50,819 nucleotides of DNA from Candolleomyces eurysporus (GCA_027579435.1 JANBPK010001091.1:1-50819), one strand, 5' to 3'. Numbered from the stretch's first letter, positions 22,201 through 36,066 are shown. The notes: generated from the letters alone by a model not told the origin. Made by a program: numbers and translations.

Positions 22201-22500
22201 ACCTAGTACGCGGCTGTTTTATTTTCTCCTTCCTCCTTCTAGGCTCTACGGCTTACTTGTCTTAGTACTCTGTGAAAGTACTGGCATTTGCGTGTCCTTG
22301 CGTTTGGTGGCAGATGCCAAAGAGGGAAGTGGACTCGACGAGTGAGGAGATGATGAAGGCTGTGACAAAGATGGTGGAGGTAGTCGGAGCCCCAGACGCC
22401 GTCGTGATGCTTTAAAGTAAACTGAACAGCAACAGATGCGGCGTACTATTACTACAGCGCACCGTCGTTGTTCAAGCTTCGAGAAGATCTGTGAGAGAGA
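22200..22500 (-). repeat. NLR 3'-flank module T (after copy F)
   Basis: The minus strand shows the donor-like region near 22465 and the coding-like stretch with TASGAPTTSTIFVTAFIISS in one frame, near-identical in layout to copies D, E and J. Confidence 0.5.
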
Positions 22501-22612
22501 ACCCCTATTTATATCTGGACGTAGTCTGTAGCCGGATAGCACTTTAACGTGCTGGAGGACTGAACTCACAAATAGAATGTACGAAAAAAAAGGCTCGATG
22601 ATGAAGATAAAA

Positions 22613-24952
22613 TTAGCGTAACGTATCGCGAGTGAAGGAATCTGACTCCTCCTGGGGCTCTTCCCCTTCCTCCTGTGCTCCCTCTTCCCCTTCCTCCGCC
22701 GGCAGATACATGAGTAACTCCTTCATCCCAGTCTCCACGAGATTGATCTTAACGAGCTTCCTCCACTTGTTGTAGCAAGGTTTCAAGGCATCTGCCAATT
22801 CGGGTTCATTGAGCTCATTCTGTACGGGCAGTGAAGGAAGACGGTTAGCGAGCTTCCTTGTATCCAAGATGATGGGCTCACCTTCAACCGCCGCATAATA
22901 ACAGATATCATCATCAGGAACCCTAAGCCACACCTAGAGACAATAGACCCCTTTTGTACCAATTGATCAAGCTTTCTCCATCCACGGCTGTGGGTTAATG
23001 CAAGGATTTGTTGACCACTGAGTAAATGGCCTCCATCGGAATAAAACGTGAGGGCGATCACCGCATTCTCATCAGACATGCTGCATGAAGTTGCAGGAGT
23101 ACTGCCTGGAGAATAAGTGAACATAGACATCGCAAATGTTTTGATTGACTCACTGGGCTCTAAGGAACGCCGATTGAACACTTGCACAACAGTCTCCGAA
23201 ACATACTCTTTAACCTGGATTTCTGCGATGAATAAGTTCTTAGAACGGGTTTCGCTATCCAAGAATTCATAGAACGACCGGTGATAGAAATGCATTAACG
23301 TGAAGGTTTCCGAGATGTCAGGGTATTGACGAAATACGATAAGAGAGTGTAAGTCGGCAAAGAGGACTTCACGAGCATTTCTTTCTAGGTCGAGGATCTC
23401 GTCGAATTGGTGGGCGCCCCACCAGTTGCCGACACAATTGGTAGTACTGATATGATACGCCCTGAGAAGGAGCAAAAAGTCGCGCCCTCGATGCGTGTCG
23501 ACGGCCTCATAAAACTCTTTCGCGGTGGATAGGATGCCTGTGTAAAGCACGTCAAGAGCTTCAAACGGCCTTGTTAGCTGTCCTTCTTCCGGAGTCCAGT
23601 CAACCACCGTCTGCAGTCTATCAACCGGAGAACTTCGGCGCTCCGAGACGTATTTGACAACCGTCGCCGCGAACACGAACTGTCCGGACGCAGCTAGAAC
23701 TAGCTTCTCGATGTCTTCCACTGTTGGCCATGACTGGGATCGCGCTCGAGAGTCGTAGCTTTGACTCCCGATATCTTGAAGCCGCCTCCACAGGTAGCGA
23801 CGTATATCATCCGTCGCGTCATACTTGTCGCTGAGCTGGATGTGATACGCCAATGGGTGGAGGTAACCCCGGGTCTCCGAGTTCAGCGCACTGCGAATGG
23901 CCCATTCCGGTCGACTGGCAATGAAAATGCGAAAGGGGAGATCGTTATCGAGGAGACAATGTTTGATGGTGGAGAGCAGTTCTGCTTGTCTTTCTTCACC
24001 GGCACATTCGTCGAGGCCGTCGATAAGCACGGCATGCGGGAAACTGCCGGCGTCGAAACCGGTATTCGCCTGAAGCTGTTTGAAAGGGCCGACGACGAGG
24101 GTATTCATCTGAGTTCGAATGGTTCTGGTGAAGATGGGAGGGTCGTCTTGGACGGCTTCACTGATATAGTCCCGGAGCCTACGATCGTGCTTTCCTAATT
24201 GAAATGCGATAGTCGGTACGATGCGGGATAGATNNTTTCGAGTGNGGTCTTGGGANGANAAGAAGATTGCGCAGCCTAGGATCCCCGAGCGGGCGCAGCG
24301 TTCGGCGATCGTCTGCTGCAAGGCCGATTTGCCTGCTCCTGCAGCACCGGTCATGCAGAGCAAGCGTTTAGGACCCTCCCGATCACCGATCCAATCCATG
24401 ATTTCGCTGATGACCTCGACACGAGTATCTTCGTCGCATTTCGGAGGGTGTAACCTTGCTCCCGAATTGTAGAAAGCATTTGGGGCCATGTTGTCTAGCA
24501 GCATCTTCCAACCTTCAGCGACATCAAGTCAGTGAATCAAACGGGTGAAAGAACAGTCGATGCGTACCATCTATCGATTTATCTTGAGCGTTATGCACAT
24601 GCTGGGACGAGTCTATGTCTATCCGAACGTTCCCGCCGACATTGAAGTTGCGCGCCTTTGAGAAAATCGAGGTTGATGCTGGTGGACCTGTGGTGGATGA
24701 CGCCACATTCTCGGCGATTGCTCCGGCGTATCGCTGTTGAAGATCCACAGTGGGCACATGGGATTCCTCTCCCGAAGGTGGTGTGAGCCCTTGCAAATTT
24801 TCTGGCAAGGACGGATCCGGGACGAGGGTCTGTAGATCTTGAGCGGTAGGCTCGCCGTCTCGGCCATCTCGTACGCCAGACGACGACAAGAACAAGCGTC
24901 GAAACCAGGATCTGAGATTCCCTGTTCTCTTGGGTTTCGAATTGGAGGCCAT
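22613..24952 (-). CDS. NACHT NLR-like protein, copy F
   Basis: Exons are 24952..24568, 24512..22882 and 22819..22613; introns are 55 and 62 nt (subfamily 1). The joined frame is open for 740 residues, with a few Ns at 24234-24257 just after the Walker A region. Walker A GAAGAGKS, Walker B HAVLIDGLDE and IFIASRPEW are intact. The N-terminal motif has the longer IDIDSSQHVHN form. Exon 3 has LADALKPCYNKWRKLVK and a distinct stretch (INLVETGMKELLMYLP) where copies differ most. The tail ends SFTRDTLR instead of SSAHEVLR. Confidence 0.92.
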
Positions 24953-25007
24953 CTTCGTGGCGTGAGAGCAAGAGCCAGCTGAGGGTTGGAATCCCATCGA
25001 GGTAGAC

Positions 25008-25040
25008 ACGAGGGAGACATGAGGGAGACATGAGGGAGAC
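25008..25040. repeat. 11-bp tandem repeat in the leader of copy F
   Basis: Three direct copies of (A)YGAGGGAGAC lie 56-88 bp upstream of the start codon. The other copies have one related unit (for example GGCATGAGG). It lengthens the 5' leader only. Confidence 0.8.
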
Positions 25041-25555
25041 GTGAGGCCATTAGTACCCACGCTCGGTCTCCGAGCGCTGTCTTTAATTTCCCTGGCGCTC
25101 ATTAGACGCCCATCTTGACTATTTGCTATTCAGAGGCAAGATTGTCGCTGGCAGCAAGATCGGTTCTCCTTAGCATTGACGGAGACACCAGAATGCGAAC
25201 TCGAAATCAACGCGGACGCAAATTCTAGCGAAATACAGTTTCATGGAAAGTGAAACCAGTTAGCTGCAGCGTTACAATCAAGACTATGGGTGAAATCTAT
25301 GTGGATCTCAACATTACTGCTGATGTGGAATATTCCGCCCGTCGGATTCCGATTCTGCACCGTTTTACACAGGGAAATGTGGGAAGCGGCGATATGGCAT
25401 TGGGCGAGCAAGCCGGACTAACGCTGACTAGCGACCATCCTCGCTGCAGTCTAGTTGTAGCTTGCATAATTTTCTACTTTCCTTAATTCAGCTCGGGAGC
25501 AACAGAATAGAGGGGACGAAAACTGGGTGGGGAGGAGTTGTGCAGGCCGAGGAAA
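25041..25555. other. Upstream region of copy F
   Basis: Leader block at 25050-25100. Positions 25105-25260 follow the upstream regions of A and B in broken form. No gene is seen up to module Y of copy G. Confidence 0.45.
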
Positions 25556-26015
25556 TAGCTACTCATACCGTTTCACATCTTCCAATTGCATCAATAAGTC
25601 ACAACAAACACCCACTATCTTATTGAGCACTATTACCAGCTCATGGGATCGTGCTCGTGGTCGTCGGAAGGGTCGTCGGAAGAATCTAGAGCCAGGGAGC
25701 TCTCGGGTTTGGGTACCCCAGCCCACTGACCACCCCAAATTTAAAGGCACACAGCTCTTCTCTACTCTGGCCAGTGCACCGGCTTGCGAGTAGGGTGCTG
25801 TCAAGTGGCAAAGCTTTCGGACGGCCATGCACAGAATCGGCCGTAGGCGTTGACATCTGGATTCTTATCACATATGATTGCCGTGAGGAGCATTACGCCT
25901 CCGCTCAGATAGACTGCATGGCTCTTCAGTGAAATTACAAGGAGCTCGACGTCGTCGTTGACGCTCTGTGACCCAAATATCAATGATCAAAGATTACCGT
26001 CGTTGTTCAAGGCAG
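25555..26015 (-). repeat. NLR 3'-flank module Y (after copy G)
   Basis: Same layout as 2055-2545 and 7021-7490. On the minus strand it has a GACG|GTAATC donor-like site (near 26000), LKSHAVYLSGG, an AYGRFCAWPSES stretch, VSGLGYPNPRAPW, and the LLMQLEDVK end. Indels break the frame. Confidence 0.5.
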
Positions 26016-26125
26016 CCTCGACTCAGTTCTGAACGTAGTCGGATAACACTGTAAATTGCTCGAGGACCTGGAACCCGCAGATGAAACGCACGAATTAAAG
26101 GGTTCGAGGATGAAGATAAATCAAT

Positions 26126-28476
26126 TTAGGGTGACACTTCGTGAGCCAAGGGATCTGACTCCTCCTGGGACTCTGCCCCTTCCTCCGTTTCCTCCTTTTC
26201 CGGTTCCTCCGGCGGCAGACGGCTGGAAAGGACCGCGGGCCCGTTCTCCACAAACTTCTTCCATTTGTTGTAGTAAGGTTTCAGAGCATCTGCCAATCCG
26301 GGTTCTTCGAGTTCATTCTGCACAGGCAGCGATAGAAAACAGTCAGCAAACGACGTCACGTATTAAGACATACTCAAGGAGACGGCCTCACTCTCAATCG
26401 TTGCATAATGGAAAATATCATTGCTGGGAACTCGTTCTGGTAGATAGCAAAACGCCCTGTCTCTGAGAACATTTGATCAAACTTTCGCCATCCATCGTTG
26501 TGGGCTAAAGCAAGAATTTGTTGACCACTGAGCGTTTCGCCTTCGTTGGAGTACAACGAGAGGGCGGCTACCGGATTCTCCTGGGACACAGTGCCAAAAG
26601 TTGCACGAGTGCTGCCTGAAAAATCAGTGGACACAGCCAGCACAGACATTTGTATTGACTCACTCGGCCCTGGAGAAATCTGGGTGATTACTTGCACAAG
26701 ACGCTCCGAAACGTATGCTTTAACCTGGGTTTCCGTGACGAACAAGTTCTTGGAACGAATTTGGCTATCCAGGAATTCAGAGAACGACCGGTGATAGAAA
26801 TGCATTTTGATGAAGGTCCTCGAGTACCTGGGGTGGTCCTGACAAAATACGACAAGAGAGTGTAAGTCGGAAACAAGGACTTCATGGGCTTTTCTTTCGA
26901 GGTTGAGAATCTCGTCGAACTCGTGGGCTTCCCACCTCCTGCTACCGACACGACCGTCGGAGTTGATGTGATGAGCCCTGAGAAGAAGCAAAAAGTTGCG
27001 TCCTCGATTCGTGTCGACGGCCTCATACAACTCTTTCGCGGCGGACAGGATGCCTGCGTAAAGTACATCCAGAGCTTCAAATGGCCTCGCTAGCTGTCCT
27101 TCTTCCGGCGTCCAGTTAACCACCGTCTGGAGCCTGTCCACCGGAGAACTTCGGCGCTCCGAGACATATTTAACAACTGTTGCTGCGTACACGAACTGCC
27201 CGGACGCGGCCCAAACCAGCTTCTCGATGTCTTCCACACTGGGCCATGACTGGGATCGCGCTCGAGGGTCGTGGCTTCGGCTCCCGATGTCTTGTAACCG
27301 CCTCCATAAGTAGCGACGAATATCGTCCGTCGCGTCGTACTTGTCGCTGAGTTGGATGTGATACGCCAGTGGGTGGAGGTAACCCCGGGTTTCCGAGCTG
27401 AGCGCACTGCGAATGGCCCATTCCGGTCGACTGGCAATGAAAATGCGAAAGGGAAGATCGTTGTCGAGGAAGCAATGCTTGATGGTGGAGAGTAATTCTG
27501 CTTGTTTTTCTTCTCCGGAACATTCGTCGAGGCCGTCGATAAGCACGGCGTGGGGGAAACTGCCGGCGTCGAAACTGGCATTCGCCTGAAGCTGTTTGAA
27601 TGGGCGGACGACAAGCCTATCCATCTGAGTTTGGATAGTTCTGGTGAAGATGGGAGGGTCCTTTTCGATAGCTTTTCGGATATAATCCTGGAGCCTGGGA
27701 TCGTGCTGTCCTAATTGAAATGCGATAGTCGGTACAATGCGGGAAAGATTGTTTCGGGTGGGGTCTTGAGAAGAGAAGAAGATTGCGCAGCCTAGGATTC
27801 CTGAGTTGGCACAACGTTCGGCGATCGTCTGCTGCAAGGCCGACTTGCCTGCTCCTGCGGCACCGGTCATGCAGAGCAAGCGTTTAGGACCCTCCCGATC
27901 ACCGATCCAATCCATGATTTCGCTGATGACCTCGACACGAGTATCTGCGTCGCATTTCGGAGGGTCGAACCTTGCTCCTGAGTCGTAGAAAGCATTTGAA
28001 GCTATGTTCTTCAGCAGCATCTTCCAACCTTTAGTGACACATGACAGAGGGTCAGCAGATGAAACGGGTCGAAGAACATCGGATACCATACCATCTCTTG
28101 ATTTATCTTGACCATTATGCACATGTTGGGACGAGTCTATGTCTATCTGAATGTTCCCGCCAACATTGAAGTTGCGTGCCCTTGAGAACATCGATGTGGA
28201 TGCTAATGGTCCTGTGGATGAGGCCACATTCTCAACGGTTGCTCCGGTGTATCGTCGTTGAGTACCCACAATGGGCACATGTGATTCCTCTCCTAAACGT
28301 AGTGTGAGCCCTTGCAGGTTGTCAGGCAAGGACGGGTCTGGGACACGGGTCTTTGGGTCTTGAGCAGTAGTCGCGTCGTCACCTCGGCCATCTCGTGTGC
28401 TGGACGACGATGAGAACACACGTCGAAACCAGGATTTGAGTGGCCCCTTTTTCTCGGATTTCGAATTCGAGGCCAT
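26126..28476 (-). CDS. NACHT NLR-like protein, copy G
   Basis: Exons are 28476..28092, 28028..26392 and 26317..26126, joining in frame to 737 residues; introns are 63 and 74 nt (subfamily 2). All NACHT motifs are intact (GAAGAGKS, HAVLIDGLDECSG, IFIASRPEW). Intron 1 is 63 nt, a multiple of three without stops, so the unspliced form is also open and inserts 21 residues (VSDVLRPVSSADP..) between the N-terminal motif and the NACHT domain. The motif has the IDIDSSQHVHN form, then DKSRDG instead of DKSIDG. The tail ends DPLAHEVSP. No lesion is visible. Confidence 0.95.
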
Positions 28477-28605
28477 CTTCGTGGTGTAAGAACAAGAGCT
28501 GCTGAAGGCCGGATGCCATTGAAGGCAGGCTCACTCTGTACCCACGCGCTGTCCTTGAGCACAGCCTTTCTCTGGTGCTGATCAGACGCCCACATCAATG
28601 GCTAC
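28477..28605 (-). promoter_or_regulatory. Short upstream region of copy G
   Basis: Carries the leader block (28535-28580). The usual longer upstream block is absent; an NLR exon 2 relic begins within 130 bp of the start codon. Confidence 0.45.
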
Positions 28606-28609
28606 ACGA

Positions 28610-28735
28610 CTTCACTGGCGATTGAACACACTGCCCGATGTTGAACAAGTACTGCCTGGAGAATAAGTGGACATTACAGGTATTCTATCGACTCACGAGG
28701 CTCTAAGGAGAACCTGTAGGTCCATTGCACAGCAT
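28610..28735 (-). pseudogene. NLR exon 2 relic fused to the acetylglutamate kinase pseudogene
   Basis: Minus-strand sequence matches the segment around SLEPSESI..YSSGST of NLR exon 2: CTTAGAGCCTCGTGAGTCGA, then CCACTTATTCTCCAGGCAGT, with stops. Its upstream edge, near 28735, passes directly into the kinase pseudogene. Confidence 0.6.
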
Positions 28736-28759
28736 ATTGCGGCGAGCAGCCGTTTCGCT

Positions 28760-29735
<976 letters not shown>

Positions 29736-30012
29736 GGAGGTGGCGTTTGACTTCTTGCAATTGCATCAATAGCTCACAGCAAACGCTCACCGTTTGATTG
29801 ACCACTATTACAGTGATTACAGTACACCGTCGTCGTCCAAGCCTTGAGAACATATGTAACAGAGAACCTCTCCTCGGTTCTGGACGTAGCCATATAGCAC
29901 TCCAGCTTGCTGGAGAACTTCGGAACTCGCAGATGAAATGCATGAATAAAAGGGTTTGATTATGAAGATAGTTTTAGCGTAACACTTCGTGAGCCAGTGG
30001 GGGATATGACTG
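29736..30012 (-). repeat. 3' flank of copy H, partial module Y
   Basis: The minus strand keeps the donor-like site (GACG|GTGTAC, near 29825) and the VSVCCELLMQLQEVK stretch, the counterpart of LLMQLEDVKG in copies B and C. It then changes into kinase sequence at about 29735, so the rest of the module is replaced. Confidence 0.55.
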
Positions 30013-32324
30013 CTAGGCCTCTTCCCCTTCCTCCCGTTCGCCATCTTCCGATTCCTCCGGCGGTAGAGCGTACCCTTCCTCCTCCCCCTCTGGGATGAGT
30101 GCCTTAATGAGCTTCCTCCATTTGGCGTAGTAAGGTTTCAAAGCATCTGCCAATCCGGGTTCTTTAAGTTCATTCTGCACAGGCAGCAGAGGAAGACAGT
30201 CAGCAAACAAACTAAAATACTGATACAACCTCAAGGAGACGGCCTTACTTTCAGTCGTTGCAGTATGACATATATCATTGTCAGGAACTCCAAGCTGTTT
30301 TCAGGAAGTGGGAACACCGGTACCATTTGGTCAAAAAATCTCCATCCATCGGCGTTGTTGGCTAAAGCAAGAATTTGTTGACAACTGAGTATTTCGCCCT
30401 TGTTGGAATAAAACCCGAGGACTTCCAATGCACTCTCATCAAGTGTAGTGCCTGAAGTTGCCCAAGTACCGCCTGAAGAATAAGTGAACAAAGACATCGT
30501 GGGTGGTTTTACTGACTCACTGGGCTCTATGAAAGCACGATTGATTCTTTGCATAACGGTCTCCCAAACGTAAGCCTGAACCTGGATTTGCGGAACGAAC
30601 AAGTTCTTGGAACGGGCTTCGCTATCCAAGAATTCAGAGAACGACCGGTGATAGAAATGCATTGTTATGAAGGTTTCCGAGAAGTCAGGTTGTAGATGAA
30701 ATACAACAAGGGAGTGCAAGTCAGAAACAAGGACTTCATGATCGTTTCTTTCTAGGTTGAGGTTCTCATTGAAGCTTTGGGAGCCCTGCTGTGTGCCGAC
30801 ACGAAGGTCAGAGTTGATCTGATGAGCCCTGAGAAGGAGCAGAAAGTTGCGCCCTCGGTTCGTGTCGACAGCCTCATACAACTCTTTCGCGGCGGACAGG
30901 ATGCCTGCGTAAAGCACATCGAGAGCTTCGAACGGCCTCGCTAGCTGTCCTTTGTCCGGGGTCCAGTCAACCACCATCTGGAGCCTATCCAGCGGTGAGC
31001 TTCGACGCTCCGAGACATATTTAACAACCGTCGCCGCGTACACGAACTGCCCAGAAGCAGCTATAACCAGCTTCTCGATGTCTTCCACCGTGGGCCACAA
31101 CCGGGATCGCGCTCGAGGGTCGTGGCTTCGACTCCCGATGTCTTGAAGCCGCCTCCATAAGTAGCGACGTATATCATCCGTCGCGTCATACTTGTCGCTG
31201 AGTTGAATGTGATACACTAGTGGGTGGAGGTAACCCTGGGTCTCCGGGTTCAGCGCACTCCGGATGGCCCATTCCGGTCGACTGGCGATGAAAATGCGGA
31301 AGGGGAGATCGTTGTCGAGGAAACAATGCTTGATGGTGGAGAGCAATTCCGCTTGTTTTTCTTCTCCGGAACATTCATCAAGGCCGTCGATGAGGACGGC
31401 GTGGGGGAAGCCGCTGGGGTCAAAACCTCGATTCGCCCGAAGCTGTTTGAATGGTTGGATGACAAGCCGGTCCATCTGAGTTCTGATGGTTCTGGTAAAG
31501 ATGGGAGGGTCCTTTTCGATAGCTTTCCGGATATAATCCTGGAGTCTAGGATCATGCTGTCCTAATTGAAATGCGATAGTCGGTACAATGCGGGAAAGAT
31601 TGTTNCTGGTGGGGTCTTGAGAAGAGAAGAAGATTGCGCAGCCTAAGATTTCCGAGTTGGCACAACGCTCGGCAATTGTCTGCTGCAAGGCTGACTTGCC
31701 TGCTCCTGCGGCACCGGTCATGCAGAGCAAGCGTTTAGGACCCTCCCGATTGCCGATCCAGTCCATGATTTCGCTGATCACCTCGACACGAGTATCTTCA
31801 TCGCATTTCGGAGGGTCAAACCTTGCTCCTGAGTCGTAGAAAGCATTTGAAGCTATGTTCTTTAGCAACTTCTTCCAACCTTTAGCGACACATGACAGAG
31901 GGTCAGCAGATGAAACGGGTCGAAGAACATCGGATACCATACCATCTATTGATTTATCTTGGCCATTATGCACATGTTGGGATGAGTCTATGTCTATCTG
32001 AATGTTCCCGCCAACATTGAAGTTGCGTGCCCTTGAGAACATCGAGGTGGATGTTGATGGTCCTGTGGATGAGGCCACATCCTCGACGGTTGCTCCGGTG
32101 TATCGTCGTTGAAGACCCACAACGGGCACATGGAATTCCTCTTCCGGAGGTAGTGTGAGCCCTCGCAGGTTGTCAGGCAGGGACGGGTTGGGGACATGGG
32201 TCTGCAGACCTTGAGCAGTAGGCTCGTTGTCTCGAGCACATCGTGCGCTGGATAACGATGAGAACACGCGTCGAAACCAGGATCTGAGTGGCCCTTTTTT
32301 CTTGGGTTTCGAATTTGAGGCCAT
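30013..32324 (-). CDS. NACHT NLR-like protein, copy H (short tail)
   Basis: Exons are 32324..31943, 31879..30249 and 30174..30013, joining in frame to 724 residues; introns are 63 and 74 nt (subfamily 2). NACHT motifs are complete; one N lies at 31605. Intron 1 is stop-free and a multiple of three, as in copy G. An early TAG ends exon 3 at EEGEEA, about 14 residues before the usual end. The region after YHRSFSEFLD is the most divergent in the subfamily (FTYSSGGTWATSGTTLDES) and looks intermediate between the two subfamilies, which may reflect exchange between copies. Confidence 0.92.
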
Positions 32325-33425
32325 CTTCGTGGTGTAAAAGCAAGAGCTGGCTGAGGGCCGGATGCCATTGAGACAGGCCACTCTGTACCCACGCTCGGTC
32401 CCTCAGCACCGCTTTTCACTGGCGCTTATGAGGCGCCTCGACTGACCACAAGCCTTCAGCAGTAAGATTGCGGCTACAGCCTGGGCTGCCTGGCAGACGG
32501 CTCGGTTTTCACTTTAAATTATGATAAATTATGAAATCTCTAAAACACCGTCCGAATTTCCACGGAGTGACCTTAGAACAGCAGCAGGAACTACGGGAGG
32601 TCGAAACGAACGCAAAGGCGAATTCTAGCGAAATGCTGGGCAATCTTCGTTGGAAGCCACGGTGTTGATTCAATCGCAACCCTCTGTGAGCTGTGAAACA
32701 ATCTCAAGTTTACCGTTCAATTTTTCGCCTGTCAAATTCTAATCCTGTGCGTTCTGGACCTTTTGAACAGCGGGATATGATATGGGACGCAATTCAGCAT
32801 TGACACAATTGCCTCTCTTCTTACTACCACCACACGTCGCTATTGTCATGATATTAAGACCGCCTATATTCATATCCTTCTGAAGGGTACTTAGGCTCGA
32901 TTATCGTTTGAAGCTGCCTTAATTCTCGAGGGAAGCTCACCAGTCGAAGAGCCAGATGTCCTCTCTGCGGGCTCAATCTGAAGAATGCGAAAAACTACTT
33001 GGAGGACACTGGAGCATGCTTTCCGTCATTTGTAGGATTCCCAGTGCAGTATTGGGCGCAATCCATTCCCTAGGAATGCTCGAACTAAATGGTTAGGTGG
33101 TAACGTTGACCCTGGTTTGTCGCCATTGGCAGGCTGACGCTCTGTGCACCGATTTTAAAATTGCGTTCGATCCAGGAATTCGGACTCGAACTATAACCAG
33201 GTATGGCGTAATTATGGCCCTCTGGAACTACAAGAAACACATTGGGAGCTCAAGCTCTTCGTGACCGTTCGTCGCCCAAATACCAGTAATTCAAGCTTAC
33301 CGTCGTCGTTCAAGGCAGCCTCGACTCAGTTCTGCATGTAGCCAGATAGTACCCAAAAATGCTCGAGAACTTCGCAACCCGCAAATGAAATCCATGAATT
33401 AAAGGGTTCGAGTACAAAGATAAAT
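32325..33425. other. Spacer between copies H and I
   Basis: Leader block at 32385-32430. Positions 32810-33070 resemble 1120-1400 and 5630-5900 (CTACCACCACACGTCGCTAT). Near 33298 is the GACG|GTAAGC donor-like site of the 3' flank of copy I, but neither module T nor module Y follows in recognisable form. No gene is supported. Confidence 0.5.
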
Positions 33426-35772
33426 TTAGCTTAACACCTCGTGAGCTGAGGAATCTGACTCCTCCTGAGGTTCTTCCCCGTTCTCCGTTTCTACTTCCTG
33501 TTCCTCTGGCGGCAGACGTCTAAGAAGGTGGTGGTTCCCGTCCTCCAAAAGAATGGCCTTAACAAGCTTCCTCCATTTGTTGTAGTAAGGTTTCAAACTA
33601 TCTGCCAATCCGGGTTCTTCAAGTTCGTTCTGGACAGGTAGCGAGGGAAAAAGGTCAGCGAACGATCTCGCATATTGATACATCCGAGGGCAGACGGGCT
33701 TACCTTCAATCGTTGCATAATGGAAAATATCATCGCCAAGAACTCACTGCGGTAGAGAGTAAAATGCCCTGTGTTTGATAACATTCGATCGATCTTTCTC
33801 CATCCATCGTTGTGGGCTAAAGCAAGAATTTGTTGACCACTGAGCGTTTTGCCTTCGTTGGAATACAACGCGAGGGTGACCGCCGGATTCTCACGGGACA
33901 CACTGCCGAGCGTTGCATAAGTGCTGCCTGAAGAATAAGTGAATACATACATCGCAGATGTTTTGCATTGACTCACTCGGCTCGAAGGAAACCTGGTTGA
34001 TTACTTGCACCAGGCCCTCCGAAACGTATGCTTTAACCTGGGTTTCTGTGACGAACAAGTTCTTGGAACGAGTTTCACTATTCAAGAATTCAGAGAACGA
34101 CCGGTGATAGAAATGCATTTCTAGATATCCCGGGATGTCAGGGCGCGGATGATTGAATACGAGAAGAGAGTGAAGGTCGGAGATAAGAACTTCATGGCCA
34201 TTTCTTTCTAGGTTTAGGATCTCGTCGAACTCGCGGGCGTCCCAACTCCTGTTGCCGACATGGCCAACAGAGTTGATGTGATGAGCCCTGAGAAGAAGCA
34301 GGAAGTTGCGCCCTTGATGTGTGTCAACGGCCTCATAAGACTCTTTCGCGGCGGACAGGATGCCCGTGTAAAGCACATCGAGGGCTTCGAATGGCCTCGC
34401 TAGCTGTCCTCCTCCTGGGGTCCAGTCAACCACCGTCTGGAGTCTATTGACCGGAGAACTCCGGCGCTCCGAGACATATTTGACAACCGTCGCCGCGTAC
34501 ACGAACTGCCCGGACGCAGCTAGAACCAGCTTCTCAATGTCTTCCACTGTGGGCCATGACTGGGATCGTGCACGGGAATCGTGGCTTCGGCTCCCGATGT
34601 CTTGAAGCCGCCTCCATAAGTAGCGACGTATATCATCCGTCGCGTCGTACTTGTCGCTGAGTTGAATGTGATATGCTAGTGGGTAGAGGTAGCCCCGGGT
34701 CTCCGAGTTTAGCGCACTGCGAATGGCCCATTCTGGTCGACTGGCAATGAAAATGCGAAAGGGGAGATCGTTATCGAGGAGACAATGTTTGATGATGGAG
34801 AGCAGTTCTGCTTGTCTTTCTTCCCCGGAACATTCGTCAAGGCCGTCGATGAGCACTGCGTGAGGGAAACTACCGGCGTCGAAAACGGCATTTGCCTGCA
34901 GCTGTTTGAATGGGCGGACGACGAGCCTATCCATCTGAGTTCTGATGGCTCTGGTGAAGATGGGAGGGTCCTTCTCGACAGCTTTCCGGATATAGTCCTG
35001 GAGCCTAGGATCGTGCTGTCCTAATTGAAACGCGATCGTCGGTACAATGCGGGAAAGATTGTTTCGAGTGGGGTCTTGAGAAGAGAAGAAGATTGCGCAG
35101 CCTAGGATTCCCGAGTCGGCACAGCGTTCCGCGATCGTCTGCTGCAAGGCTGACTTGCCTGCTCCTGCGGCACCGGTCATGCAGAGCAAGCGTTTAGGAC
35201 CCTCCCGATCACCGATCCAATCCATGATTTCGCTGATGACCTCAACACGAGTATCTTCGTCGCATTTCGGAGGGTCGAACCTCGCTCCTGAGTCGTAAAA
35301 AGCATTTGAGGCTATGTTCTTCAGGAGCATCTTCCAACCTTTCGCGACACATGGCACAGGGTCAGCGGATTCAATTGGTCTAATAACATTAGATGCTTAT
35401 ACCATCTTGAGCATTCAAGCTATGCACATGCTGAGACGAGTCTATCTGAATGTTCCCGCCGATATTGAAGTGGTGAGCGCTCGAGAGCATCGACACGGAT
35501 GCTGATGGTCCCGTTGGTGAGGGCGCATCCTCGGCGATTGCTCTGGTGTATTCTCGTCGAGGACTCACAACAGGCACACGGAATTCCTCTTCCGACGATG
35601 GTGTGAGCCCTCTTGAGTTGTCTGACAAGGACAGGTCCTGGACAGGGGCTCGTAGATCTTGTGCGATAGGCTCGCCGTCTCGGTGATCTCGTGCGCCGAA
35701 CGAAGAAAAGAAGAAGCGTTGAAGCCTGGATCTGAGTCGCCCTATTTTCTTGGGTTTTGAATTCGAGGCCAT
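33426..35772 (-). pseudogene. NACHT NLR-like protein, copy I (single-base frameshift)
   Basis: Exons are 35772..35403, 35338..33704 and 33629..33426; introns are 64 and 74 nt (subfamily 2). Walker A, Walker B (HAVLIDGLDECSG) and IFIASRPEW are intact. Relative to copy B, an A3 run has become A4 (minus strand, 33961-33964), shifting the frame at SESMQN; the exon is one base over. The frame downstream is open to the end. Exon 1 is shortened just before intron 1 (NAQDG instead of QDKSIDG). The homopolymer position means a sequencing error is possible, in which case the copy is functional. Confidence 0.87.
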
Positions 35773-36065
35773 CTTCGTGGTGAAAGAGCAAGCGCTGGGT
35801 GAGGGTCGGATGCCATTGAGGCAGGCATGAAGCTACTCTGGACATGAGGTCGCTCTGTACCCACGCTCGGTCCCTGAGCACCGCTTTTCCCTGACGCTTC
35901 GTCTTAAGCCTCCCTGATGAATCGCGTATATTTTTGTAGCTCCAAGCTGTCCACGCCAGGGGCGTTTGCAAGCTCCCCGTACTCATTGTCGGAGTGTCAG
36001 GCAATCGCGTTCAGGTATCAGCTGCTATTTTTCTTGGAAGGATCTACGTGACCACCCTCTTCGCA
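35773..36065. other. Upstream region of copy I
   Basis: Leader block at 35855-35900. The remaining 160 bp show no resemblance to other upstream regions, so the array pattern is interrupted here by the kinase-like pseudogene. Confidence 0.45.
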
Positions 36066-36066
36066 C

